Source of the DNA: Bacteroides sp.
GTDB lineage: Bacteria > Bacteroidota > Bacteroidia > Bacteroidales > Bacteroidaceae
Length of the DNA stretch: 45,114 nt
NCBI GenBank assembly: GCA_019416685.1
Contig: DXWV01000012.1
Coordinates: forward strand, 1-45,114
Reading direction: 5' to 3'
Positions 16,718 through 25,033 of the stretch are shown here, in pieces (positions within the stretch are counted from its first letter, which is position 1; each line of letters opens with the position of its first letter). A model generated the notes under the pieces. That model did not search any database and was not told the origin of the DNA. It was given only the letters and a program-made list of their open reading frames with translations. The position numbers and the translations under genes were made by a program.

Positions 16718-17668
16718 TTATATCAAGATATGTAAACGGAAATATTTCCTCATAAACAAGATGTACGTTCCACTTAGGATAAGTATACTCCCTAACAAAT
16801 ACCAATAGCTATATTCCTGAAGATAGAAATATCCTACTATTACCAATGCCTGTACTATCATATAAATAGAAGAAACTACCACATGAGGTACCTTCAGTTC
16901 ATTTGCCATAATCTGATACAGATGTTTCCGATGAGGTAATCCTATATTCTCATGAAGCATCAGACGATGAATAATGGTAAGTACACTATCTACCCCATAC
17001 ACAACTAACAGTACAATCCAACTGAAATCCTCCGTCTTGATTATCAGCTTACCGATAAGAAACAAAACGATAAATGCTATACTCACCGAACCTACATCAC
17101 CGGCAAAACACGTCGCACGCTTTCGGAAATTGAAGAAATTAAAGACCAGTACGGAACAAAGAACAGTAATAATCAATTCTTGTTCCACAAAAGAAACAAC
17201 CTCTCTGTTTATATAGGCAAGAGCCACAAGAACAACCAGAGAGTATCCGCCTGTGATACCATTAATACCATCCATAAAGTTATAAGCATTGATGATACCG
17301 GTACATATTATTAGCGCTACAAGGATCGTCCACCAAGGAAGAGAAAACAGGCCCCATTGATAGAACATCAAAGCCATGGCAGAGAAATGGAATACCAATC
17401 GCAATACCTGAGAGGTAGAACGGATGTCATCTACAAAACTAATAAAAGTGATCAGTGTCAGGGCAAGCATGAACCAGGGATATTCGAAATGGTTCGTGAA
17501 GAAATAGGCTAAGACACCAAAATAAAAGATAATCCCCCCACCCCGCAAAGTGATCCGGGTATGCGAACTGCGCTCATTAGGTTTGTCGATGATATTACAT
17601 TTATCGGCGATACGGAAATAAAAAAGTTCTGCCAGGAAGAGCAGAACTAAGACTATTAAATAATACAT
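16718..17668 (-). CDS. Undecaprenyl-phosphate sugar-1-phosphate transferase (WecA/WbpL type)
   Basis: This 316-residue polytopic protein has about ten membrane helices and the motifs of the MraY/WecA family: DKPNERSSHT near residue 33, the Asp pair FVDDIRS, NAYNFMDGINGITG (about 126-139), and the basic loop HRLMLHENIGLPHRKHLYQ. It should transfer a sugar-1-phosphate, probably GlcNAc, QuiNAc or FucNAc type, from UDP to undecaprenyl phosphate, thereby starting the capsule repeat unit at the cytoplasmic face. The neighbouring NDP-sugar reductase resembles the WbpV/WbpL pairing of Pseudomonas. It is the last gene of the operon, as is usual for Bacteroides capsule loci. Its ATG overlaps the stop of a 31-codon ORF (TAATG). 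Confidence 0.88.
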   Translation of the reverse strand: MYYLIVLVLLFLAELFYFRIADKCNIIDKPNERSSHTRITLRGGGIIFYFGVLAYFFTNHFEYPWFMLALTLITFISFVDDIRSTSQVLRLVFHFSAMALMFYQWGLFSLPWWTILVALIICTGIINAYNFMDGINGITGGYSLVVLVALAYINREVVSFVEQELIITVLCSVLVFNFFNFRKRATCFAGDVGSVSIAFIVLFLIGKLIIKTEDFSWIVLLVVYGVDSVLTIIHRLMLHENIGLPHRKHLYQIMANELKVPHVVVSSIYMIVQALVIVGYFYLQEYSYWYLLGSILILSGTYILFMRKYFRLHILI

Positions 17669-17763
17669 TATTCGTTTTTATTAATCAGATAAAACCACAG
17701 TTGGAGGCCACTAAAGATTAAAACGACAAGAGCAGGCAAACCTCCTATAACTCCCCAAAGCAT
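17668..17763 (-). CDS. Candidate 31-residue membrane peptide between capsule genes
   Basis: The frame reads MLWGVIGGLPALVVLIFSGL followed by QLWFYLINKNE: one hydrophobic helix (about residues 4-27) and a short polar tail. It starts two bases after the stop of the reductase gene, and its TAA overlaps the ATG of the initiating transferase as TAATG, so it fills the gap exactly and could couple translation of the two. I know no family for it. Evidence is positional and compositional; no search was possible. Confidence 0.5.
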   Translation of the reverse strand: MLWGVIGGLPALVVLIFSGLQLWFYLINKNE

Positions 17764-17765
17764 AG

Positions 17766-18662
17766 CTATTCAATTTTAAAATTCTCCAATACATTCATAG
17801 GTTTCCACCCCAATTCACGTATTGCTTTCTCATTACTAAAAGTCAAAGATTTGGTTATTTTATTTAGTTTTAAAGAGTTAATAGGTGCTTTACTTCCCAA
17901 ACAGTCACCAACAACAGCCATACTTTTAGCCAACCAATACGGAATAGAAAGCGGCATTGACTTACCAAGTTGCCTACATATCACGGACTCTAATTCCCGG
18001 AATGTAGGTTGATAAGTATCACAAACATTATAGATTCCCCCTTTCTCTGCTAATAATGGGATCAAATTCGCAATATCTTGCACCATCAAAACACTTTTCC
18101 GGGCTTTACTACCAGCTATGCTGAAATATTTACCATTACGTATCCCATTGATCATAGCACCTAAGTTTCCCGGAGGATTAGGCCCTGCAATCAATGAAGG
18201 ACGAATAATTCCTAAAGTCACATGATGTTTATTACACCATTCCTGTAAGTACTGTTCAGCCTGTATTTTGCTTAAAGCATAAGGAGTCGCTCCATTTAAA
18301 GGATGATCTTCTGTTATATTCTCTCCGTAATCACAACCATAAACAGCAACGGTGCTAATAAAAATGAAAGCTTTAGGAATACCACTCTTTTCTAAAGCTG
18401 CACATAAGTTTTTAGTCCCCTGAAGGTTTACATCAAAAAAAAGTTGTTTTTCTTCTTCTGTTTTAGGGGTAGAGTGGGCTTTACCGGCAGCATGGAGTAC
18501 GATATCGAACCTTTCTGTTAGATTAGGTATTTCTATAGCTAAATTAGTAGAATAATTATCTTGTAAAGCCAATCCGATAGTAGCAATAGAATAATTATCT
18601 TTTAATAGAGGATAAATGTTATTGCCCAAGAAGCCGGAAGCTCCTGTAAATAGAAGATTCAT
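17766..18662 (-). CDS. NAD-dependent epimerase/dehydratase, likely UDP-4-keto-sugar reductase
   Basis: This 298-residue short-chain dehydrogenase of the extended type has the nucleotide-binding GASGFLG at residues 7-13 and the catalytic pair in YALSKIQAEQ (Tyr and Lys near 127-131), with a Ser or Thr in ISTVAVYG. In capsule and O-antigen clusters such proteins, placed right before a WecA/WbpL-type transferase, usually reduce UDP-4-keto-6-deoxy-GlcNAc to UDP-QuiNAc or UDP-FucNAc. The 4,6-dehydratase that would supply the substrate is not in the window. The exact product is inferred from context. Confidence 0.8.
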   Translation of the reverse strand: MNLLFTGASGFLGNNIYPLLKDNYSIATIGLALQDNYSTNLAIEIPNLTERFDIVLHAAGKAHSTPKTEEEKQLFFDVNLQGTKNLCAALEKSGIPKAFIFISTVAVYGCDYGENITEDHPLNGATPYALSKIQAEQYLQEWCNKHHVTLGIIRPSLIAGPNPPGNLGAMINGIRNGKYFSIAGSKARKSVLMVQDIANLIPLLAEKGGIYNVCDTYQPTFRELESVICRQLGKSMPLSIPYWLAKSMAVVGDCLGSKAPINSLKLNKITKSLTFSNEKAIRELGWKPMNVLENFKIE

Positions 18663-18670
18663 AGAAGTGA

Positions 18671-19489
18671 TTATTTTACTGAATAAATAGTTTTTGTTTT
18701 TCTATTTATTAAAGTACGTTCCTTATCAAAAAACCATCCCCACTTATTCAAATAATATACAGCAGCCTTTATATGAATCCACAATAATCTAAAATTTTTA
18801 TGAGATCCCTTCTCAAAATTATGGGTTATAACTGCTTTGGGGTAATACATAGTTTTATACTTCTGATAAATCCGTCTATTCAAATCAGTATCTTCACCAT
18901 ACATAAAAATCCCCTCATCGAACACACCAATTTCTTTTATGACAGATCTACGCAAAAACATAAAGCAACCTGATAAATATGGTACATTCATCTCGCTATC
19001 ATAGTCCGCGAAATGCATTTCTAAATTATAATCGATTCTTTCTTTTATCTTTCTTATAGGAATAAACATTCTAACAATCCAGTCTTGAGGAGTAGGTAGT
19101 AGTTTACATAAATATTGCAGCTCGCCATTTGGATAAATGACTTTAGGCATCACATTCCCAACATCCAAATTATTTTCCATATACTCATATAATTCCTCTA
19201 AGACTCCCTTACCAAAATAAATATCCGGATTCAACACAAGATGATATTTTCCCATCTTATCCAAGTTACGCATAATAATATTATGTCCCGCTCCAAAACC
19301 ATTATTAGAACTCATAAAAATATATTCTATACGAGGATCATTAAAGAAAGTGCCTATAATATCAGTGGGCGAATTATCTATAATATACAATTTTATATCT
19401 AAAGTTGTAGCTAATACACTATAAACCGTCTGACTTAATACTTCAACTTTATTCTGATATGTAACAATAGCAATTGATATGTCTGCCAT
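18671..19489 (-). CDS. Family 2 glycosyltransferase, rhamnosyltransferase-like
   Basis: This protein of about 272 residues is a GT-A enzyme: ADISIAIVTYQNK at the start, IDNSPTD, NNGFGAGHN, and the DxD-type motif NPDIYF near residue 87, then YLSGCFMFLRR and GEDTDLNRR with the catalytic acidic pair. The layout is that of WbbL-type rhamnosyltransferases. It should add one sugar of the capsule repeat unit. I choose the ATG at 19489 (MADISIAIVTY), which begins at the first beta strand; ATG 19501 and a GTG at 19525 overlapping the upstream stop are alternatives. The gene is AT-rich like the rest of the cassette core. Confidence 0.85.
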   Translation of the reverse strand: MADISIAIVTYQNKVEVLSQTVYSVLATTLDIKLYIIDNSPTDIIGTFFNDPRIEYIFMSSNNGFGAGHNIIMRNLDKMGKYHLVLNPDIYFGKGVLEELYEYMENNLDVGNVMPKVIYPNGELQYLCKLLPTPQDWIVRMFIPIRKIKERIDYNLEMHFADYDSEMNVPYLSGCFMFLRRSVIKEIGVFDEGIFMYGEDTDLNRRIYQKYKTMYYPKAVITHNFEKGSHKNFRLLWIHIKAAVYYLNKWGWFFDKERTLINRKTKTIYSVK

Positions 19490-19521
19490 TTTATTAAACA
19501 TAAAATTTATATACAAAAAAA

Positions 19522-20622
19522 TCACTTAAACAGTGATAAAAATTTCATAGTAATAGTTTTAGGATTAAATACTGTCACTCTCTTAGTTGCATTGGCCTCC
19601 AAAATTTCCCGTTTTTCCAAAAAATCACTAAATCCTATAGCAATAGATAAATCATCCATTGGATCTACTAGAACAGCAGCATCACCAACAACCTCTGGGA
19701 GAGATGAATTATTAGAGCAAATAGCACCTTTTGAATGATAAAATCCTTCTAAAGGTGGAATTCCAAATCCTTCATAAAGACTTACATACACAACTCCAAT
19801 ACATGCACTATAAAGTTGAGATAATATAGTATCATCCAAGTATCCTGTAAAAACAATAACCCGTTCAGCATTTAACTCTTTGACAATCTTATATATATCC
19901 TCATATCCCCATCCCTTATTACCTACAATACATAACTGATAGCTGGGTGTTTTATCATAAAAGATTTTAAATGCACGAATTAATCTTTCTATATTCTTTC
20001 CCGGTTGTAAAGTGGAAACATTCAGAAAAAAAGGATGAGTTAATCCATAAGATTCTAAAGATACTCTTCATTCTATTTTCGAAACGACAGCCTCATTTTC
20101 CAAGATAAAATTATATATAACTTTTATCTTAGTAGAAGGGATACCTAATAAACGTATAATATCTTCTTTACTATTATACGAAACTGTAACAATCAAATCT
20201 GCCTTATGAGCAGCTATCTTTGTCATCCAAGGGATAAAATATTTTCGAAACAATCCATACTTATTTTTAAGTATAAATGGTACCATATCATGTATAGTAA
20301 GTATTTTATAAGAGTTGACAAAAAGTGGCAAAGAAAGACAAGGGGCATAAAAAAAATCCGCTTTTTTTAAATAAAAATAAAAAAATACCTGCTCAAATAA
20401 AATTCTAAATATTGCCAGATGTAACGTTGGAACATAAATAATCTTGGAATTTGAAGGTAATTGTAAGTTAGTAATATCAAAACCCCTGCGGAGGTAAATA
20501 TAAAAAAAGAAATCATCAGAATTCATTAATGAAATTTGTTCTAAAATTCTTTTTATATACACAAAAGTTCCAATAGATTTTGCAGATTTAAAAGAAATCA
20601 GATTAATATTTATAATCTTCAT
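19522..20622 (-). pseudogene. Family 4 glycosyltransferase interrupted by an in-frame TGA
   Basis: Read through, this is one 366-codon family 4 glycosyltransferase. Residues 1-184 form the N-terminal half (MKIININLISF start, TIHDMVPF motif, then the linker). Codon 185 (20068-20070) is TGA. The same frame then continues without another stop as RVSLESYGLTHPFFLNVSTL, QPGKNIERLIRAF, LCIVGNKGWG, and the donor-binding EGFGIPPLE with its two Glu residues, to 19522. No frameshift is needed. The break falls between the two Rossmann domains, so neither half should be active alone. Its start overlaps the stop of the gene before it (ATGA), so it sits correctly in the operon. Possible explanations are a recent nonsense mutation, a sequencing error, or read-through; the intact downstream frame favours a recent or artificial change. 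Confidence 0.85.
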
Positions 20623-21650
20623 AAAATAACTTGTAAATAATTTAACGACACATTATCCCACGATTTAGGAATTGATTCACTGATATAACGAAGTCCTTGT
20701 TTCTGTTTATTCGCATATTCTTCAAGAGAAAAATCCATTATCTCTTTTACAGATTTTGCAGAGTCAGAAGTTCTATCATAATAATATACTACCTTATCTA
20801 TTTCAGCAGTTGAATATTTCCCTCTTTTAGTTATAACATTCACTCCATTAGATATACAAGCTAAAAAAGACCCCCTTCTCTCCGATATTCCATCAGGAAA
20901 AGGTAATAAAGCAAATTTTGTGTTGTTTAATAAAGATGCAACTTCCTCTTCTGGTTTATTCAATATCAACTCTATTTCCAATTTCTCACAAATAGATCGA
21001 ACTTCAGAATAGTAATTGTTATATTCTGAAGGAACCTGCCCCATAAGAAGGACCCTTAAAGAGGAATGTTCTAATCTAAATAATCGAATGATATCAAAGA
21101 ATTCTTCAATCCCCTTCAAAGGTCTTATATGACCGAAATACAATAAATCAATATTTCTTTCTCTATAAGGTTTTACTTTAGAAGAAGAAAGAATATTAGA
21201 ACATATTTTAATCACAAAATATTTCTTTCTTTTAAAAGGAAAAAATTTCAACGCATACTCTTTTTCGTAATCAGTAGTAAAAATAACAGCACTTGCAAAC
21301 AACAAAAACACACACGATGCTATCTTACTTTTTAAAGATGAATTTGAAAATTCATGTAAACACACAACAAATTTTCGATTCAAAAATATACGACAAAGCA
21401 AACATAGTAAATGTGGTACAATACTCCATCCATAACCTTGAGTAGGATATTGTAAACAAATATCCCCTACAGAAATAGAACGAATTTCTCTAAAATATTT
21501 AAATAAGTACCGAATTCCCCATACTCGTTTATAAAAAAGTAGCCAATTATTATCCAATGCTATATTTGAACACATTATTTTGTGCAAATAATCACCAACA
21601 CCACAGACTTCAGGTGGATAAGAACCTGTAATAAACAAAATAGGTTTCAT
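20619..21650 (-). CDS. Family 4-like glycosyltransferase (GT-B fold)
   Basis: This 343-residue protein begins FITGSYPPEVCGVGDYLHKI, the glycine-rich acceptor loop of GT-B family 4 enzymes. The C-terminal half has DLLYFGHIRPLKGIEEFFD, LLMGQVP, and LLPFPDGISERRGSFL, where the Glu of the usual EGFG site is replaced by a more distant match, a pattern seen in capsule-specific GT4 members. It should add one sugar to the lipid-linked repeat unit. Start and stop overlap neighbouring genes by four bases (ATGA) on both sides, so the polymerase, this gene and the broken GT4 gene are translationally coupled. Confidence 0.8.
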   Translation of the reverse strand: MKPILFITGSYPPEVCGVGDYLHKIMCSNIALDNNWLLFYKRVWGIRYLFKYFREIRSISVGDICLQYPTQGYGWSIVPHLLCLLCRIFLNRKFVVCLHEFSNSSLKSKIASCVFLLFASAVIFTTDYEKEYALKFFPFKRKKYFVIKICSNILSSSKVKPYRERNIDLLYFGHIRPLKGIEEFFDIIRLFRLEHSSLRVLLMGQVPSEYNNYYSEVRSICEKLEIELILNKPEEEVASLLNNTKFALLPFPDGISERRGSFLACISNGVNVITKRGKYSTAEIDKVVYYYDRTSDSAKSVKEIMDFSLEEYANKQKQGLRYISESIPKSWDNVSLNYLQVIL

Positions 21651-22789
21651 ATATTAACTATAGATTTATATGGTATATATAAATAAGGATAAGCACTAAA
21701 TGAGTTTAGCAACTGTAAAAAGCCATATAATGATAAAATAGAAAAAAGAAGTAACCTATATCGATTATCAAAATTTACAAAAACACGACCTAAAATAAAT
21801 ATCTCACAAATAGCTAAGTAAGTTGATAAGACTTGTAAAACTCCACTACCAGAAAACATTGAATATAATAATATAGAGACCAAATATAAGTTAATGAGAT
21901 AGTTATCCAATTGATCAAATGGCTTTAACTTCGAAGAAAAATAAATTAACAATAAAATAAAGGATCTTTTAAATAGACTCACTAAAGTCTGAGTTGAAGC
22001 ATTTACACTCTCAGGATTTAAATAACCTTCATCAGAATTCGTATAAAAAGTCATTGCGTCAACTATTGGATGATTAACAACCCCCAATAAAGAATTCCCT
22101 AACAAATTTACAGCCTTATAAGGTAATTGAGTTATCCCAAGAAAAATAGAAAAACAAAATATATAAACAATAGTCTTTCTCTGAAATAGAAGGTCCTTAG
22201 GAATTAAATAAGCAATCAAACATAATAATCCTGTTCTGTGAAATAGAAAAGCAACAATCAAACTTATAATAGAAACACATCGTTTTCCCTTGTAATAAAA
22301 ATAAAAAAAACAAAGAACAAACATTATAGCTACAGCCCTTCGATTCCCACCCATAAAGTGAAGAAAAAAATAGCTACAATAGAAAATAAATACAGATACA
22401 TTTGGGAAAATAGTTATTCTATTAAGAAGAAATATAAATAGAAGAATAACTATCAAAGAATTAGAAAACAAAAAAAAGGTATAGCTATCTGATATAAATC
22501 TTATAAAATAATTGAATGCCACATAACCAATATCAAAGTGATAAATATCCAATAAAGTTTTTTTTTCATTTATCCCTACAAATAATTGATAATATGCTTC
22601 CCAATCTGTACCTGTTTCCCACCTAAAAGTTAATAAAGAAAGAAGAATAACACAACCAAAATATGATAATAATCTCGAGTATTTAACTCTAACTGTAGAA
22701 AAATCAATTAAAACATTAAATAAAAGAATAAAATAAATTATTAAATAAATACCTCCTTCAGATAATAGTAAAGAGAATATCTTCAACAT
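21647..22789 (-). CDS. wzy: EpsG-family capsule polymerase (Wzy)
   Basis: This 380-residue protein is very hydrophobic, with about ten predicted membrane helices. It has the EpsG hallmarks: RWETGTDWEAYYQLF near residue 52, FDIGYVAFNYFIRF near 85, and HFMGGNRRAVAIMFVL near 143. EpsG-type proteins link repeat units at the periplasmic face in Wzx/Wzy-dependent capsule synthesis. It is the only polymerase candidate in the operon. The gene is strongly AT-rich, and as usual for Wzy the sequence is not closely related to well-known examples, so the symbol states role, not homology. Confidence 0.82.
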   Translation of the reverse strand: MLKIFSLLLSEGGIYLIIYFILLFNVLIDFSTVRVKYSRLLSYFGCVILLSLLTFRWETGTDWEAYYQLFVGINEKKTLLDIYHFDIGYVAFNYFIRFISDSYTFFLFSNSLIVILLFIFLLNRITIFPNVSVFIFYCSYFFLHFMGGNRRAVAIMFVLCFFYFYYKGKRCVSIISLIVAFLFHRTGLLCLIAYLIPKDLLFQRKTIVYIFCFSIFLGITQLPYKAVNLLGNSLLGVVNHPIVDAMTFYTNSDEGYLNPESVNASTQTLVSLFKRSFILLLIYFSSKLKPFDQLDNYLINLYLVSILLYSMFSGSGVLQVLSTYLAICEIFILGRVFVNFDNRYRLLLFSILSLYGFLQLLNSFSAYPYLYIPYKSIVNI

Positions 22790-22790
22790 A

Positions 22791-24038
22791 TTAATTCTTA
22801 ATTAAAAATATATGGTTCTCATTGCGTGAATACACCCTCATTGCCTTTATGAACAATACATACTTTTCATAACCAAACAACTTAAAAGCAACATTAAGTA
22901 ACTTATTTACGAACAAATACTTTCGCTCAATTCCCTTTAAGGAATAAACAGTTTCCTTATCAACCGAAGTTTCTTTTTGAGGTAATAAATGAGATTTCTT
23001 TAGAAGATAGAAAAAAGAATTACTCCCATTTATAAAAGGATTTGAACCTATAACACCCTTCTTCAATAATCCATTATATAATCTTCGGTGAAAAGGTAAA
23101 ATCTGAGTAAATTTATCGTCAACAAAATAATTATAAGTATATTTGAGATTTATGTATTTATTAAATAGATCGACCGAATTTAATAATTCTTTTTTATAGG
23201 CATCTAATATCAATAAAATATCTTCATATTGATCCATTATACGAATATTCCTCTGTACACATTTGCCCGAAATAATAGTTTTATAATCATAACCAGAATA
23301 ATGTACAAAAATAAGAGGATGCTGTTCTTTTGTTTTTTGACCTCTAGATATAATATAATAATTATTACCATCTTTAAGCACCTTCCTTTCAAAATAATTC
23401 CAAGGTGCCATATTATATCCCAGATCTCTCAATACAAACAATTTATCACCAAGAAAACATGGAATCATATCCATCCAATGCTGATCTGTATACAAATATT
23501 CTAAGGGATCAGAGAAACACATAGATTTCAGACGTTCTGCCCACCAATCAATAATCGTTTCCATTTGCAGACTTTTCTTAACTCCACAAAATCCTAAATT
23601 AAAAACTCCACTCCCTAATAATTGATTTTCTTTTAAATCTCCGCCATATTTAACATGACATTCTGAAATATGAGGTGTCAAAACCATATCGTATTCAGAT
23701 AATAAATGAAATACTTTAGACAAATTACCAAAAAAAAGAATATCAGGATCTAAATAAACAACTTTATCGAATTTAGATAAAAGATATTTAAAACAATAGG
23801 GTTTTATAGAAGTACAGAACTCTGTTAAATCATATTTAAAAGCCATTTCATACCAAACATTTTCTTCTATATCTAGTATATTCTTTGCTTCAAATATTTC
23901 TTCACTTATATTTATTTCATCTAATTCGTCCGCTACGATTATGTAAAATGGCACATCATTATATCTAGCAAATGACTTTTTCAAAATTTGGGCTAAACCT
24001 ATATAATTCTTTGCCACAATAGTAAAAACACATTCCAT
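22791..24038 (-). CDS. Putative GT-A glycosyltransferase with DPD motif
   Basis: This 415-residue protein starts MECVFTIVAKNYIGLAQILK and has KVVYLDPDILFFGNL near residue 95, a GT-A style metal-binding DxD at the end of a beta strand, followed by LTPHISE, SGVFNLGFCGVK and a later FVHYSGYD. The pattern resembles GT8-like or related nucleotide-diphospho-sugar transferases of Bacteroides capsule loci but I cannot assign a CAZy family. The C-terminal 130 residues have no motif that I recognise. It probably adds one sugar to the repeat unit. It ends directly at the start of the polymerase gene. Confidence 0.72.
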   Translation of the reverse strand: MECVFTIVAKNYIGLAQILKKSFARYNDVPFYIIVADELDEINISEEIFEAKNILDIEENVWYEMAFKYDLTEFCTSIKPYCFKYLLSKFDKVVYLDPDILFFGNLSKVFHLLSEYDMVLTPHISECHVKYGGDLKENQLLGSGVFNLGFCGVKKSLQMETIIDWWAERLKSMCFSDPLEYLYTDQHWMDMIPCFLGDKLFVLRDLGYNMAPWNYFERKVLKDGNNYYIISRGQKTKEQHPLIFVHYSGYDYKTIISGKCVQRNIRIMDQYEDILLILDAYKKELLNSVDLFNKYINLKYTYNYFVDDKFTQILPFHRRLYNGLLKKGVIGSNPFINGSNSFFYLLKKSHLLPQKETSVDKETVYSLKGIERKYLFVNKLLNVAFKLFGYEKYVLFIKAMRVYSRNENHIFLIKN

Positions 24039-24044
24039 AAATTA

Positions 24045-24926
24045 TCAAATTTTAATCCAACTTTCAGGATAAATATCTTTAGTGTCAATATTACTCATGA
24101 AATATTTCGGACACACAACTATCTTTTTTTTATTATTATTCAACCAAGCCCCCCACCAGCTAAAAGTGCTATTACTAATAATATTATGTTCACAGCATGA
24201 CATCAGACACATATCCATCCATGAGTTTTCCTTTTTATTAAAATCCACAAAAATCATTTGAATTCCAGTTATATTTTCTTTCACCCACTCTATATCGTTA
24301 GAGAAGACAATAAAAACGGGGTTAAGTATTTGAGATTGTATATATTGTATCGCCGCTTTGTAATATTCAATCCCACAAACACAACCAAAAACATTATAAT
24401 GTTCAGGAGCCATATAATCACCTCTTCTAACATGAAGAGCAACAGTATTTAAACTGGATAAACGGTGATATAAAACCAAAGACTCACTGTTCAATTTACT
24501 GATATTAAATCGAAATTTATCTTTAATAATATCTGCATTTGACAAAAAATATTTTTCGGAATGCCACCCCCCGTAATAAAGAACGATTCCTTTATGTCTT
24601 GTTAATATTTGATAATCATAATCATAATTATCTTTCTCTTTTATCGAATAAACATTCATTTGCCTTAATACATATATCATTTTCTGTACTAAAAAAAGAT
24701 ATTTTTTTGCAAACAAGAGTCGATAAATAATATTTATGCATTTATTAAAAGGATTATTAGGATAAGTTATACCAAAAACTCTATCTAATTCAAAACCGTT
24801 ATGATCTGATAATGATCGTATATTATATGCATATCGAACTTTACATCCCAAATTCCTTTTTGACAGATATAAAGCGTATTGCGACATTTGGTTACCTAAT
24901 CCATTGAAAATTAACACTATTTCCAT
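24045..24926 (-). CDS. GT11-family alpha-1,2-fucosyltransferase-like protein
   Basis: This 293-residue protein shows the GT11 motifs: FNGLGNQMSQYALYL at the N-terminus, HVRRGDYM (about residue 165, the GDP-fucose binding motif), FSNDIEW, and SNSTFSWWGAWL near 255. GT11 enzymes move L-fucose from GDP-fucose to a galactose-like acceptor in alpha-1,2 linkage. It suggests a fucosylated capsule, a host-mimicking feature known for Bacteroides. GDP-fucose genes are absent from the window, so supply would come from a salvage or de novo route elsewhere. Confidence 0.88.
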   Translation of the reverse strand: MEIVLIFNGLGNQMSQYALYLSKRNLGCKVRYAYNIRSLSDHNGFELDRVFGITYPNNPFNKCINIIYRLLFAKKYLFLVQKMIYVLRQMNVYSIKEKDNYDYDYQILTRHKGIVLYYGGWHSEKYFLSNADIIKDKFRFNISKLNSESLVLYHRLSSLNTVALHVRRGDYMAPEHYNVFGCVCGIEYYKAAIQYIQSQILNPVFIVFSNDIEWVKENITGIQMIFVDFNKKENSWMDMCLMSCCEHNIISNSTFSWWGAWLNNNKKKIVVCPKYFMSNIDTKDIYPESWIKI

Positions 24927-25033
24927 AAAGCTATATATACTCGAATAAATTATAAAAAAGGATTAACCATACAGTTTTATACTATAAATATTTTGACAAT
25001 GGATTACCCGAAATTGCAGTAAGGCAGAAAGTG

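Noticed and set aside
19522..20622. Two separate short glycosyltransferase genes or a frameshift
   Set aside because: Translation of the sequence between them shows one continuous frame with only a single TGA; conserved GT4 motifs lie in the region between, so it is one gene with a nonsense codon.
24930..25033. 24-codon ORF after the flippase gene
   Set aside because: ATG to TAA frame without a ribosome binding site, hydrophobic helix or coupling; AT-rich background explains it.
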